Source of the DNA: an uncultured Alphaproteobacteria bacterium
GTDB lineage: Bacteria; Pseudomonadota; Alphaproteobacteria; HIMB59; GCA-002718135
Assembly (NCBI GenBank): GCA_902569865.1
Contig: CACFVT010000010.1
Coordinates: 1-36,381 of the forward strand
DNA: 36,381 nt
Direction of reading: 5' to 3'
The first letter of the stretch is position 1. Each line of letters begins with the position of its first letter. A program made the position numbers and the translations under genes. Shown here piece after piece: positions 6,664 through 14,595 of the stretch. The notes under the pieces are model-generated. The model was not told where the DNA came from. It made no database searches and worked only from the letters and a program-made list of their open reading frames with translations.

Positions 6664-8157
6664 GTGAAAACAAAATCATTATTCATAATTCTTGGCAATC
6701 AGTTATTTCCATTAAATGAATTGAGTAACCACAAGGACTGTCAATTTTTAATGGCAGAAGATTACAATCTGTGTACTTATGAAAAGCATCATAAGCATAA
6801 ATTAATACTTTTCTTAACCAGTATGAGAAAATATGCCTTAAGTATAAAAAAGCAAAAATATTCTTTGAAATATTATAAATTGAATAAAAAAAATTCTTAC
6901 CTCTCTTATGAAGATAAAATTAAAGACTGTATAAAAATTAAAAAAATTTCAGAAATTAAAATGTATGAAATAGAAGATAAATTTTTTGAAAAAAGAATTG
7001 TCGATTTTGGTAAACAAAATAATTTAACTATTCATTTTATAAAAAGCCCTATGTTTTTTAGCTCTAGGGAAGATTTTAAGAGTTATTTAACAAAGTCCAA
7101 AAAACCTTTTATGGCAACCTTCTATAAGCAGCAAAGAATTGAAAAAAATATACTTGTTGATGACAATAAGCCAATTGGAGGTAAATGGAGTTTTGACGAG
7201 GAAAATAGAAAAAAAATTCCTGAAATTTTAATCACACCATCTCAACCTAAATTTAAAGATGATATTATTTTAGAAGATGTAAAGAAATTAGTTAATGAAT
7301 TATTTCCTGAACATCCTGGAGATACTAATAATTTTTGGTTAGGCACATCCAGAGATGAGGCTTTAAAAGCCCTTGATTTTTTTATTAAAGAAAAGATTGA
7401 AAATTTTGGTCATTATGAGGATGCTGTTAAAAAACATTCTCCATTTCTTTTTCACAGCGGATTAAGTCCCTATATAAATTTAGGTTTAATAACACCGAAA
7501 GAAGTAGTAACTAAAATATTATCCTCAAATAAGAAAAAAAATATTCCTATAAATAGTTTAGAAGGTTTTATAAGACAGATAATTGGCTGGAGAGAATTTA
7601 TGAGAGGAATTTATCAAAATTTTTCTGATCAACTTGAAAAAACAAATTACTTTAATCATAAAAGAAAACTTACTGAAGGTTGGTATAATGGAACAACGGG
7701 TATAGATCCAATTGATGATGCTATAAAGGATGTTGTAAAGTATGGATACACGCATCATATAATCAGACTTATGCATTTAAGTAATGTAATGACATTATCT
7801 ATGTTGCATCCAAAAGAAATTTATAAATGGTTTATGGAGATGTTTGTAGACTCCTCAGATTGGGTTATGTCACCTAATGTATATGGCATGGGAACTTTTA
7901 GTGATGGAGGTATTTTTTCCACTAAACCATATATTTGTGGTTCAAACTATATAATTAAAATGAGCAATTATAAAAAAGGCGAATGGTCAGATATTGTTGA
8001 TGGTCTGTATTGGAATTTCATTCATAATAATCAAGAATTGCTATCAAGAAACCCAAGAATGGGCATGGTTATGATGTCTTATAATAAATTGAAAAAGGAT
8101 AGAAAAGATTATTTGCTAAACATTGCAAATGAATTTATTGCTAAGAAAACGAAATAA
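6664..8157 (+). CDS. Cryptochrome/photolyase family protein (PhrB/FeS-BCP-like, cluster cysteines absent)
   Basis: A 497-residue flavoprotein of the deoxyribodipyrimidine photolyase-related branch (prokaryotic (6-4) photolyase/CryB type). The N-terminal part is a Rossmann-like domain (FIILGNQLFP). The C-terminal FAD domain shows LGTSRDEAL, GLSPYINLGLI, FIRQIIGWREFMRG, HHIIRLMHLSN, SPNVYGMGTFSDGG and TKPYICGSNY. The expected role is light-driven repair of UV lesions, which suits surface seawater. The four cysteines that hold the [4Fe-4S] cluster in Agrobacterium PhrB are not there: only one Cys (C425) occurs after about residue 95. The start is a GTG at 6664 without a clear ribosome site; it follows the DUF2256 gene by 31 bases. 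Confidence 0.88.
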   Translation: MKTKSLFIILGNQLFPLNELSNHKDCQFLMAEDYNLCTYEKHHKHKLILFLTSMRKYALSIKKQKYSLKYYKLNKKNSYLSYEDKIKDCIKIKKISEIKMYEIEDKFFEKRIVDFGKQNNLTIHFIKSPMFFSSREDFKSYLTKSKKPFMATFYKQQRIEKNILVDDNKPIGGKWSFDEENRKKIPEILITPSQPKFKDDIILEDVKKLVNELFPEHPGDTNNFWLGTSRDEALKALDFFIKEKIENFGHYEDAVKKHSPFLFHSGLSPYINLGLITPKEVVTKILSSNKKKNIPINSLEGFIRQIIGWREFMRGIYQNFSDQLEKTNYFNHKRKLTEGWYNGTTGIDPIDDAIKDVVKYGYTHHIIRLMHLSNVMTLSMLHPKEIYKWFMEMFVDSSDWVMSPNVYGMGTFSDGGIFSTKPYICGSNYIIKMSNYKKGEWSDIVDGLYWNFIHNNQELLSRNPRMGMVMMSYNKLKKDRKDYLLNIANEFIAKKTK

Positions 8158-8164
8158 TTTTTGA

Positions 8165-8299
8165 ATGAAAGATAAAATTAATAAGAATAGAGCAGAGCAC
8201 AAAAAAAAACTTAAAGAAGTACGAATTTCTAGGTTAGAAAAACAGCTAAAGTCTAACATCTTAAAAAGAAAAAAAGCTTCAAAAAAAAATAATGGATAG
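8165..8299 (+). CDS. Small basic protein of unknown function upstream of murA
   Basis: An ATG at 8165 opens a 44-residue ORF, MKDKINKNRAEHKKKLKEV then RISRLEKQL and a Lys-rich end, stopping at TAG 8297-8299. It overlaps the murA start (8292) by 8 bases and begins 7 bases after the photolyase stop, so it fills the gap exactly as an operon gene would. About a third of residues are Lys or Arg and it is predicted to be one amphipathic helix, possibly nucleic-acid or ribosome binding. No family is recognised. Lys-rich ORFs arise easily in A-rich DNA, so the coupling is the main support. Confidence 0.55.
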   Translation: MKDKINKNRAEHKKKLKEVRISRLEKQLKSNILKRKKASKKNNG

Positions 8300-9548
8300 A
8301 TTAGTAATAAAAGGCAAGGCTGATCTTAAGGGGTCAATTAAAATTAAAGGTTCTAAAAACTCTGCACTACCTATTATGGTAAGTGCTCTTTTATCTGAAA
8401 AGACATTAAAATTAAAAAATTTACCTAAACTTGATGATATCAAAAATATGTCAAAACTTCTCAGAAGTTATGGGGCAGTTATCAATACATCTAAAGATAA
8501 TTTAGAAATTAAATGTAATAATATTATCAATAGAGATGCTGACTATGACATAGTTAGAAAAATGAGGGCTTCAATTTTAATTTTAGGACCTCTATTAGCC
8601 AGATTTGGAAATGCAAGAATTTCACTTCCCGGAGGTTGTGCCATAGGCACAAGGCCAATTGATATTCATTTAGATGGACTCAAAAAATTAGGTGCTAATT
8701 TTGTAGTTGAAAATGGTTATGTTATTGGTCAGGTATCAAAACAATTGCATGGAAATAATATTATACTCCCTTTTCCAAGTGTAGGTGCTACAGAAAATAT
8801 ATTAATGGCTGCTTCAATTGCAAAAGGTAAAACAATTATTGAAAACGCTGCAATGGAGCCTGAAATATTAGATTTAGGTATGACTTTAAATAAAATGGGA
8901 GCAAAAATTAAAATTGAAAAAAAAGGTACCATAAAAATAGTTGGTGTAAAATCACTAACTAAAGCATCCCATAAAATTATGAGCGACAGAATTGTTGCTG
9001 GAACATTTGTAATTGCCGCAGTGATGTTAAATAAAAATTTTTTAGTGAAAGAAATTGAAAGCAGTCACATAGAAGCTTTAACTTCTATATTAATTAAGAT
9101 GGGAGCAAAGCTTAAAATTAATAAAAATTCAATTCAAATCATGCCTGCTAAAAGTTTAAATGGTATTAAAATTCATACTGCTCCATATCCTGGTTTTCCA
9201 ACTGATTTGCAAGCTCAAATTATGGCCTTAATGAGTTTAGCGAATAGTAATTCTCAAATTAAAGAAAACATTTTTGAAAATAGATTTATGCACGTACCGG
9301 AGCTTAATAGATTGGGTGCTAAGATAAAAGTTAAGAAAGATATTGCTTACATAGTAGGTAATAGAAATTTTAAAGGTGCACAAGTTATGGCAAGTGACTT
9401 AAGGGCAAGTGTGAGTTTAGTATTAGCTGCTATATGTGCAGAAGGTGAAAGTGTAATTAATCGAATTTATCATCTTGATAGAGGATATGAAAGAATTGAA
9501 AATACCCTTGGGAAGCTTGGCCCATCAATAAAAAGAGAAAAATGTTAA
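8292..9548 (+). CDS. murA: UDP-N-acetylglucosamine 1-carboxyvinyltransferase MurA
   Basis: First committed step of peptidoglycan synthesis: transfer of enolpyruvate from PEP to UDP-GlcNAc, in the cytoplasm. The 418-residue length is standard. K22-N23 (GSKNSALP) are the conserved PEP/UDP-GlcNAc-contacting residues, and the catalytic Cys is C116 in PGGCAIGTRPIDIH, so the enzyme should be fosfomycin-sensitive in type (no Cys-to-Asp change). Other family segments are YPGFPTDLQAQ, MHVPELNRLGA and HLDRGYERI near the end. It overlaps the small upstream ORF and precedes hisG by 46 bases. Confidence 0.97.
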   Translation: MDRLVIKGKADLKGSIKIKGSKNSALPIMVSALLSEKTLKLKNLPKLDDIKNMSKLLRSYGAVINTSKDNLEIKCNNIINRDADYDIVRKMRASILILGPLLARFGNARISLPGGCAIGTRPIDIHLDGLKKLGANFVVENGYVIGQVSKQLHGNNIILPFPSVGATENILMAASIAKGKTIIENAAMEPEILDLGMTLNKMGAKIKIEKKGTIKIVGVKSLTKASHKIMSDRIVAGTFVIAAVMLNKNFLVKEIESSHIEALTSILIKMGAKLKINKNSIQIMPAKSLNGIKIHTAPYPGFPTDLQAQIMALMSLANSNSQIKENIFENRFMHVPELNRLGAKIKVKKDIAYIVGNRNFKGAQVMASDLRASVSLVLAAICAEGESVINRIYHLDRGYERIENTLGKLGPSIKREKC

Positions 9549-9594
9549 GTTTTTATAGTTTTTTTTAATCTCTAGATATAAAAGCCCAAAAATT

Positions 9595-10242
9595 ATGTCA
9601 AAATTTATTATAGCTATACCAAGGGGCAGAATAATTAAAGAGCTAAAACCAATATTAAAAAAGACAAGCTTTGCTCCAGAAAATGCAATGTTTGATGATA
9701 AATCAAGAAAGTTAACTTTTTTATCAAAAAATAGGGATATAAATTTTATTAAAGTCAGAGCTTTTGACGCATGCACATTTGTTGCATTTGGAGCAGCTCA
9801 GATTGGTATTGCTGGAGAGGATGTTATAAAAGAATTTAACTACTCTGAAATATATGCTCCTCTCGAATTAAATTTAGGACACTGTCGTTTATCTGTAGCC
9901 GCTCTTAAAAGCTTACTGAAAAAAGAAGATCCTGAAACTTGGAGCAATATAAGGGTTGCCACAAAATACCCTAATATAAGTAAAGAATATTTTGCGAGTA
10001 AGGGCATACAAGTTGAATCAATAAAATTAAATGGCTCAATGGAACTGGCTCCATCTTTAAATATGTGCAGAAGAATAGTAGATCTGGTTTCTACTGGAGC
10101 AACATTAAAGGCAAATGGCCTAAAAGAAATTGATGAGATTATGAAAGTTCAATCAAAATTAATTATTAATAGATCTTCTTTCAAAACAAATAATAAAAAA
10201 ATACAATCTATTATTGATGAATTTAAACTATTAATAAAATGA
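9595..10242 (+). CDS. hisG: ATP phosphoribosyltransferase, short form (HisG-S)
   Basis: First enzyme of histidine biosynthesis, joining ATP and PRPP. At 215 residues it is the short form, which lacks the C-terminal regulatory domain and normally works as a hetero-octamer with HisZ, a HisRS-like protein. Motifs include IAIPRGRI at the N-terminus, AAQIGIAGEDVI, and the PRPP-binding region VDLVSTGATLKANGL. No hisZ is present in the window. The stop overlaps the hisD start in an ATGA arrangement, indicating translational coupling. Confidence 0.95.
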   Translation: MSKFIIAIPRGRIIKELKPILKKTSFAPENAMFDDKSRKLTFLSKNRDINFIKVRAFDACTFVAFGAAQIGIAGEDVIKEFNYSEIYAPLELNLGHCRLSVAALKSLLKKEDPETWSNIRVATKYPNISKEYFASKGIQVESIKLNGSMELAPSLNMCRRIVDLVSTGATLKANGLKEIDEIMKVQSKLIINRSSFKTNNKKIQSIIDEFKLLIK

Positions 10243-11531
10243 AAGTTTTAAATTATAGTTCAAAGGATTTCTGGAACGAATTAGATAATCATCTTTCTTT
10301 GAGAGAGATAGAAACTAGTTCTAAAATTGAAAATGATGTTAAATCTATAATTGCAGACATAAAAAAATATGGTGATGATAAAATTATTCAATATGCAAAA
10401 GACTTTGATAATATTACACTGAGCACAGATGATATAAAGTTGAAAGATTTAAAAAAGTTTTATTCTTTTGATAATTTAAATAAAGATACTGTAGAGAGCT
10501 TTAGACTAGCTATAAAAAATGTAACAAAATTTCATGAAAAACAATTCCCTCAAGACTATGAGGTTGAAAATATGGATACAAAACTTAAATCTGTTTGGAA
10601 ACCAATAGATTCTGTTGGTCTTTATATCCCAGGAGGCAATGCTGTATATCCCTCATCTCTAATTATGAGTGTCGTACCAGCACAAATTGCTGGAGTTAAA
10701 AGAATTGTTTGTGTTACACCGCCATCTAACGATTTTAATCCATATATAGCTTTTTTATTAGATGAATTAAATATTTCTGAAGTTTTTCAAGTTGGAGGAG
10801 CTCAGGCTATTGCAGCGTTATCATATGGAACTCAAACAATTAAACCAGTAAATAAAATTTTTGGACCAGGCAATGCTTATGTTGCAGCTGCAAAAAAGCA
10901 AGTTTTTGGAAAAGTAGGTATTGATTTAGTAGCTGGTCCTTCCGAAATTATTGTTGTAGCAGATGAAAAAAACAACCCTAAATGGGTTGCCAGTGATCTT
11001 ATGGCTCAAGCTGAACATGATGAAAATGCACAGTCAATTTTAATTACAAATAGCAAGATATTTGCAGATCAAGTTTTGGAACAAATTCAAAATCTTCTTA
11101 ATACAGTGAGTAAAAAAAATATAATTAATTTAAGTTTGAAAAAAAATGGACTGATTGTGGTAATGGATGATTTATTATTATCTTACAAAATTATAAATAA
11201 AATAGCTCCAGAACATTTACATCTTCAATCAAGTGAAAAACAAAATATTCTAAAATATGTAAATAATGCTGGAGGAATATTCTTAGGAAATTATTCAACT
11301 GAAGCATTTGGAGATTATGTAGTTGGTACAAATCATATTTTACCTACATCAGGTGCGGCTAAATTTTCATCTGGTTTAGGTGTTTTAGATTTCATGAAAA
11401 AAAGCTCTATAGTTGAAATTAATAAGTCAAGTTTTGATAAATTATCAAAACATGTTGAGAATATATCTGATGTAGAAAATTTAGACGCGCATAAATTATC
11501 AGTTACAATTAGACAAACAAAACAAAATTAA
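10239..11531 (+). CDS. hisD: Histidinol dehydrogenase HisD
   Basis: Last two oxidations of histidine biosynthesis, L-histidinol to L-histidine with NAD+, in a zinc-dependent cytoplasmic dimer. The protein is 430 residues, normal for the family. Signature regions are VGLYIPGGNAVYPSSLIM, QVGGAQAIAALSYGT, FGPGNAYVAAAK, DLVAGPSEIIVVAD, the zinc/catalytic AQAEHDENAQS and APEHLHLQ. It overlaps hisG by 4 bases and is followed by infA 25 bases downstream, as in many alphaproteobacteria. Confidence 0.97.
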   Translation: MKVLNYSSKDFWNELDNHLSLREIETSSKIENDVKSIIADIKKYGDDKIIQYAKDFDNITLSTDDIKLKDLKKFYSFDNLNKDTVESFRLAIKNVTKFHEKQFPQDYEVENMDTKLKSVWKPIDSVGLYIPGGNAVYPSSLIMSVVPAQIAGVKRIVCVTPPSNDFNPYIAFLLDELNISEVFQVGGAQAIAALSYGTQTIKPVNKIFGPGNAYVAAAKKQVFGKVGIDLVAGPSEIIVVADEKNNPKWVASDLMAQAEHDENAQSILITNSKIFADQVLEQIQNLLNTVSKKNIINLSLKKNGLIVVMDDLLLSYKIINKIAPEHLHLQSSEKQNILKYVNNAGGIFLGNYSTEAFGDYVVGTNHILPTSGAAKFSSGLGVLDFMKKSSIVEINKSSFDKLSKHVENISDVENLDAHKLSVTIRQTKQN

Positions 11532-11556
11532 TTATAAGTCCAAAAAAAGGAAATAA

Positions 11557-11775
11557 ATGCCAAAAGAAGGATCTATAGAATTTCAAGGTGTAGTATTAGA
11601 ACTTTTGCCTAATGCTATGTTTAAAGTTAAGTTAGAAAATGATCATGAAATTTTAGCACACTCATCTGGAAAAATGAGGAAGAATAGAATCAGGGTATTA
11701 GCTGGTGATAAAGTTACTGTTGAGATGACACCTTATGATTTAACTAAAGGTCGCATTACATTTAGATGGAAATAG
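11557..11775 (+). CDS. infA: Translation initiation factor IF-1
   Basis: A 72-residue single S1/OB-fold domain, exactly the IF-1 length. It binds the ribosomal A site with IF-2 and IF-3 during initiation. Motifs: [40 protein letters not shown], and [14 protein letters not shown] at the end. A good Shine-Dalgarno (AAGGA) lies about 7 bases before the ATG. The next gene (yacG) starts inside its last codons. Confidence 0.97.
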   Translation: MPKEGSIEFQGVVLELLPNAMFKVKLENDHEILAHSSGKMRKNRIRVLAGDKVTVEMTPYDLTKGRITFRWK

Positions 11776-11936
11776 ATAAAAAAAGCAATATAGTTAATTT
11801 AAAGAAAAAAAAAAGTAAGTGTCCAACTTGCAAAAAAATTTCCAAAGACCCATTTACTCCATTTTGCTCAAAAAAATGTGCAGAATTAGATTTAATGAAA
11901 TGGCTTACTGATGAGCATCAAATAAACTTAAACTAA
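11766..11936 (+). CDS. yacG: Zinc-binding protein YacG (DNA gyrase inhibitor family)
   Basis: A 56-residue ORF starting at an ATG inside the last codons of infA (10-base overlap). Four cysteines in a YacG zinc ribbon: CPTC (C19, C22) and FCSKKC (C34, C38), followed by the family ending [14 protein letters not shown]. coli YacG binds the GyrB C-terminal domain and inhibits gyrase; whether the short alphaproteobacterial proteins do the same is unknown. In many alphaproteobacteria infA and yacG are separated by maf and other genes; here nothing lies between them. tRNA-Phe follows. Confidence 0.88.
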   Translation: MEIDKKSNIVNLKKKKSKCPTCKKISKDPFTPFCSKKCAELDLMKWLTDEHQINLN

Positions 11937-11957
11937 AAATTTTTTTATAATATTTAA

Positions 11958-11986
11958 TTGAATTAAACCGGAAAACACTTTATCAC
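11958..11986 (+). promoter_or_regulatory. Candidate promoter of tRNA-Phe
   Basis: TTGAAT at 11958-11963 and TATCAC at 11981-11986 are separated by 17 bases, and the tRNA begins 11 bases after the -10, a distance expected for a stable-RNA promoter. The -10 match is weak (three of six to TATAAT). Confidence 0.35.
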
Positions 11987-11996
11987 TTTTCTCATT

Positions 11997-12072
<76 letters not shown>

Positions 12073-12144
12073 CTCAAACAATTAATACTCACTGCAGTAT
12101 AAATTTATATATCTAATTTTCATATATTTTAAAATTAGTATAAG

Positions 12145-13146
12145 ATGAATTTAATGAAATCAATTTTAGTATTTTCAAATGGAGAAAAAATTGGTGATGG
12201 CATAATAAAATTACCTTTACTTAATGAATTTAAAAGAAGACTACCTAATTACAAATTGTATTGGATGACTGATCAAGGAAGTACTGTATATGCATCAACT
12301 TTAAAAAATATTGCCTCTAATTATATTTATACTTTCTTTGAAAAAGCTAATCTTAACTATTTTTTTTCAAGGAAAATTTCAAATAAATTTGACTTAGAAA
12401 AAGAATATTTTGACATAATTTTTGATACGCAAAAATCGGTATTCAGAACCTTAACTCTTAAAAAAATTAAACATAAAACTTTTATTTCAGGGACAGCTTC
12501 AGGAATATTTTCTGATATTAAATTACCCAAAGAAATAAAAAATCAAAGAAAGTACTATTTAGAAAACTTATATGACCTACTTGATTTAATTGTAAATATG
12601 AAATTGGATAATGATTTTAGTCTTCCACTAAATGAAAATGTAGAAGAGGGTTTAAAAAAAATATTAAAACCAAATCAAGATTATGTCGGTATAGCTCCTG
12701 GAGCCGGTGAAAAGAATAAAATTTGGCCTATTCAGAATTATATTGCAATATGCAGATATTTGGAGACTAAAGATTGTAAATTGGTTTTTTATTTAGGGCC
12801 AAACGAAAAAGAATATGAGGAAGTTTTAAAAAGTCATTTTAAAAAAGCAATATTTTTAGAAAATGAATTGTTATTAAGTAATTATAGTAATATTGAAATA
12901 ATTATGACGTCAACAAAATTTTTAAAATTTGCTATTTCGAATGATAGTGGTGTTAGTCATATGCTTTCAACAAATCATTGCCCTTTAATCAAATTGTTTG
13001 GACCAAAAGATGCAAAAAAATTTACTCCAAGAATAAAAAACTTAATTACTATTTCATCATCTGAGGTTAATTCTGATAGAGTAGAGGATATTAAGGTTTC
13101 TAGAGTTATTAAAACCATTGAAGATATGAAATTTATTAATGTTTAA
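12145..13146 (+). CDS. Glycosyltransferase family 9 (heptosyltransferase-like)
   Basis: A 333-residue GT-B fold glycosyltransferase related to ADP-heptose:LPS heptosyltransferases, probably adding a sugar to lipopolysaccharide or another surface glycan at the inner membrane's cytoplasmic face. The C-terminal donor domain shows GIAPGAGEKNKIWP (from about residue 182) and the hallmark NDSGVSHM (from N266), followed by LIKLFGPKD. The N-terminal half is less conserved. M4 is an alternative start (12154). The last 8 bases overlap an amino-acid ABC permease gene, an unexpected operon partner. Confidence 0.8.
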   Translation: MNLMKSILVFSNGEKIGDGIIKLPLLNEFKRRLPNYKLYWMTDQGSTVYASTLKNIASNYIYTFFEKANLNYFFSRKISNKFDLEKEYFDIIFDTQKSVFRTLTLKKIKHKTFISGTASGIFSDIKLPKEIKNQRKYYLENLYDLLDLIVNMKLDNDFSLPLNENVEEGLKKILKPNQDYVGIAPGAGEKNKIWPIQNYIAICRYLETKDCKLVFYLGPNEKEYEEVLKSHFKKAIFLENELLLSNYSNIEIIMTSTKFLKFAISNDSGVSHMLSTNHCPLIKLFGPKDAKKFTPRIKNLITISSSEVNSDRVEDIKVSRVIKTIEDMKFINV

Positions 13147-13843
13147 ATTTGAAAAATTAGTATTTGGTGATTTGGGATGGGGTGATGAATTTTTATTTGC
13201 AACCTTGATGACAATTACAGTTAGTATTCTTTCAATGGGACTTGGTTTATGTTTAGCAATAATTACAGTTTGGGCTAAGCTAATTACTAATAAAATTACT
13301 CGTTTAATTGCTAATTTTTATACTACTGTTGTAAGAGGCGTGCCTGAATTGTTGGTTATATATCTAATTTTTTTTGGAGGAAACTCTGTTGTGATGAGTG
13401 TCGCTAAACTTTTTGGTTACAATGGATATATTGAATTAAATGCTTTAACAATAGGCACAATTGCAATAGCTTTTATATCTGCCACTTATTCAAGCGAGGT
13501 TCTGAGAGCTGCATATTTAGCAGTCAACAAAGGGCAAGTAGAAGCGGCTAAGGCGCTAGGACTTAGTAAATTACAAATTTTTTTTAGAGTAATGGGCCCT
13601 CAAATATTAAGGCATGCTTTACCAGGTATTGGTAATGTATGGCAAATCACACTTAAAGATACATCTTTAATTTCTGTTACTGGATTAGTTGAGATAATGA
13701 GACAAACAAGAATTGCATCTAATGTAGAGCATTCTCCATTAACCTTTCTTGTTACAGCAGCATTTTTATATTTATTTCTTACAACTTTTTCTGGAAAATT
13801 TTTTAAAGTTTTAGAATTAAATTATTCTAAAGGATATAACTAA
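13139..13843 (+). CDS. Polar amino acid ABC transporter permease, HisQ/OccQ-like
   Basis: A 234-residue inner-membrane permease of the His/Glu/Gln/Arg/opine family with about five transmembrane helices. The N-terminal amphipathic part (LGWGDEFLFATLMTITVS) and TVVRGVPELLVIYLIFFGG are typical of HisQ/ArtQ/OccQ. The EAA loop that contacts the ATPase is EAAKALGLSKLQIFFRVMGPQ. It starts inside the GT9 gene and its TAA overlaps the next ATG by one base. No substrate-binding protein or ATPase gene is in the window, so substrate is open; basic amino acids or opine-like compounds are suggested by family only. Confidence 0.9.
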   Translation: MFKFEKLVFGDLGWGDEFLFATLMTITVSILSMGLGLCLAIITVWAKLITNKITRLIANFYTTVVRGVPELLVIYLIFFGGNSVVMSVAKLFGYNGYIELNALTIGTIAIAFISATYSSEVLRAAYLAVNKGQVEAAKALGLSKLQIFFRVMGPQILRHALPGIGNVWQITLKDTSLISVTGLVEIMRQTRIASNVEHSPLTFLVTAAFLYLFLTTFSGKFFKVLELNYSKGYN

Positions 13844-14556
13844 TGGAATATATTTTAGAATACCTAAATCAATCTTTATTATTCAGAAATTTTATTGAAG
13901 TTTTATTAGGATTAGATAACACATTATTGTTATTGATTATTTCACTTCCAGTAGGTTTTATTTTATCTCTAATATTTGCCATAGGACGAGTTTCAAAAAA
14001 TAAACTTATATCTAAAACTATTGCAAGTTATATTTTCATTATTAGAGGTACTCCATTGCTAGTTCAAATATATTTAATTTACTTTGGATTAGGTTCTATT
14101 GTTTATATTAGAGAAAGTTTTTTGTGGTATTTGCTTAGAGAACCATTTTGGTGTGGTGTTTTAGCACTCACTATAAATACTGTTGCTTATGGCAGTGAAA
14201 TTTTTAGAGGTGGTATACAATCTGTAACAAAAGGACAGATTGAGTCTGGTTTGTCGTTGGGATTTAGTAAATTAATGCTTTTAAGAAAGGTAATTTTACC
14301 TATTGCACTTAGAAAAGTCTTACCATCTTATGGGAATGAGTTAATTTTAATGGTCAAGGCAACATCGTTAGTAAGTCTTACAACTTATATGGAGATGACT
14401 GGTATTGCGAGAAAAATAATGGCAAAAACATTTGCGCCAGTGGAAGCATTTATAGCTGCAGGGATTTTATATTTATTTTTAAATTTTTTAATGGTTCAAT
14501 TTGTTAAATATTTAGAATGGAAGTACAATCCTCACTTAAGGCTATCGCAGAATTAA
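13843..14556 (+). CDS. Polar amino acid ABC transporter permease, HisM/OccM-like
   Basis: A 237-residue partner permease with about five transmembrane helices. Motifs are FIIRGTPLLVQIYLIYFG near residue 67 and the EAA loop ESGLSLGFSKLMLLRKVILP. The end (FVKYLEWKYNPHL) is typical of HisM-like proteins. It is translated from an ATG overlapping the stop of the first permease (TAATG), so the two form the heterodimeric membrane core of one importer. It converges with iolE; only 39 AT-rich bases separate the stops. Confidence 0.9.
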   Translation: MEYILEYLNQSLLFRNFIEVLLGLDNTLLLLIISLPVGFILSLIFAIGRVSKNKLISKTIASYIFIIRGTPLLVQIYLIYFGLGSIVYIRESFLWYLLREPFWCGVLALTINTVAYGSEIFRGGIQSVTKGQIESGLSLGFSKLMLLRKVILPIALRKVLPSYGNELILMVKATSLVSLTTYMEMTGIARKIMAKTFAPVEAFIAAGILYLFLNFLMVQFVKYLEWKYNPHLRLSQN

Positions 14557-14595
14557 TTTTGAAACTTTATATTATTTTAATACAATAATAGTAAT

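Noticed and set aside
12080-12110. Terminator after tRNA-Phe (ATACT/AGTAT stem)
   Set aside because: Only five base pairs and no T run follow.
14570-14590. Bidirectional terminator between the second permease and iolE
   Set aside because: The 7-bp stem TATTATT/AATAATA is all A-T and has no clear T run; too weak to call in DNA this AT-rich.
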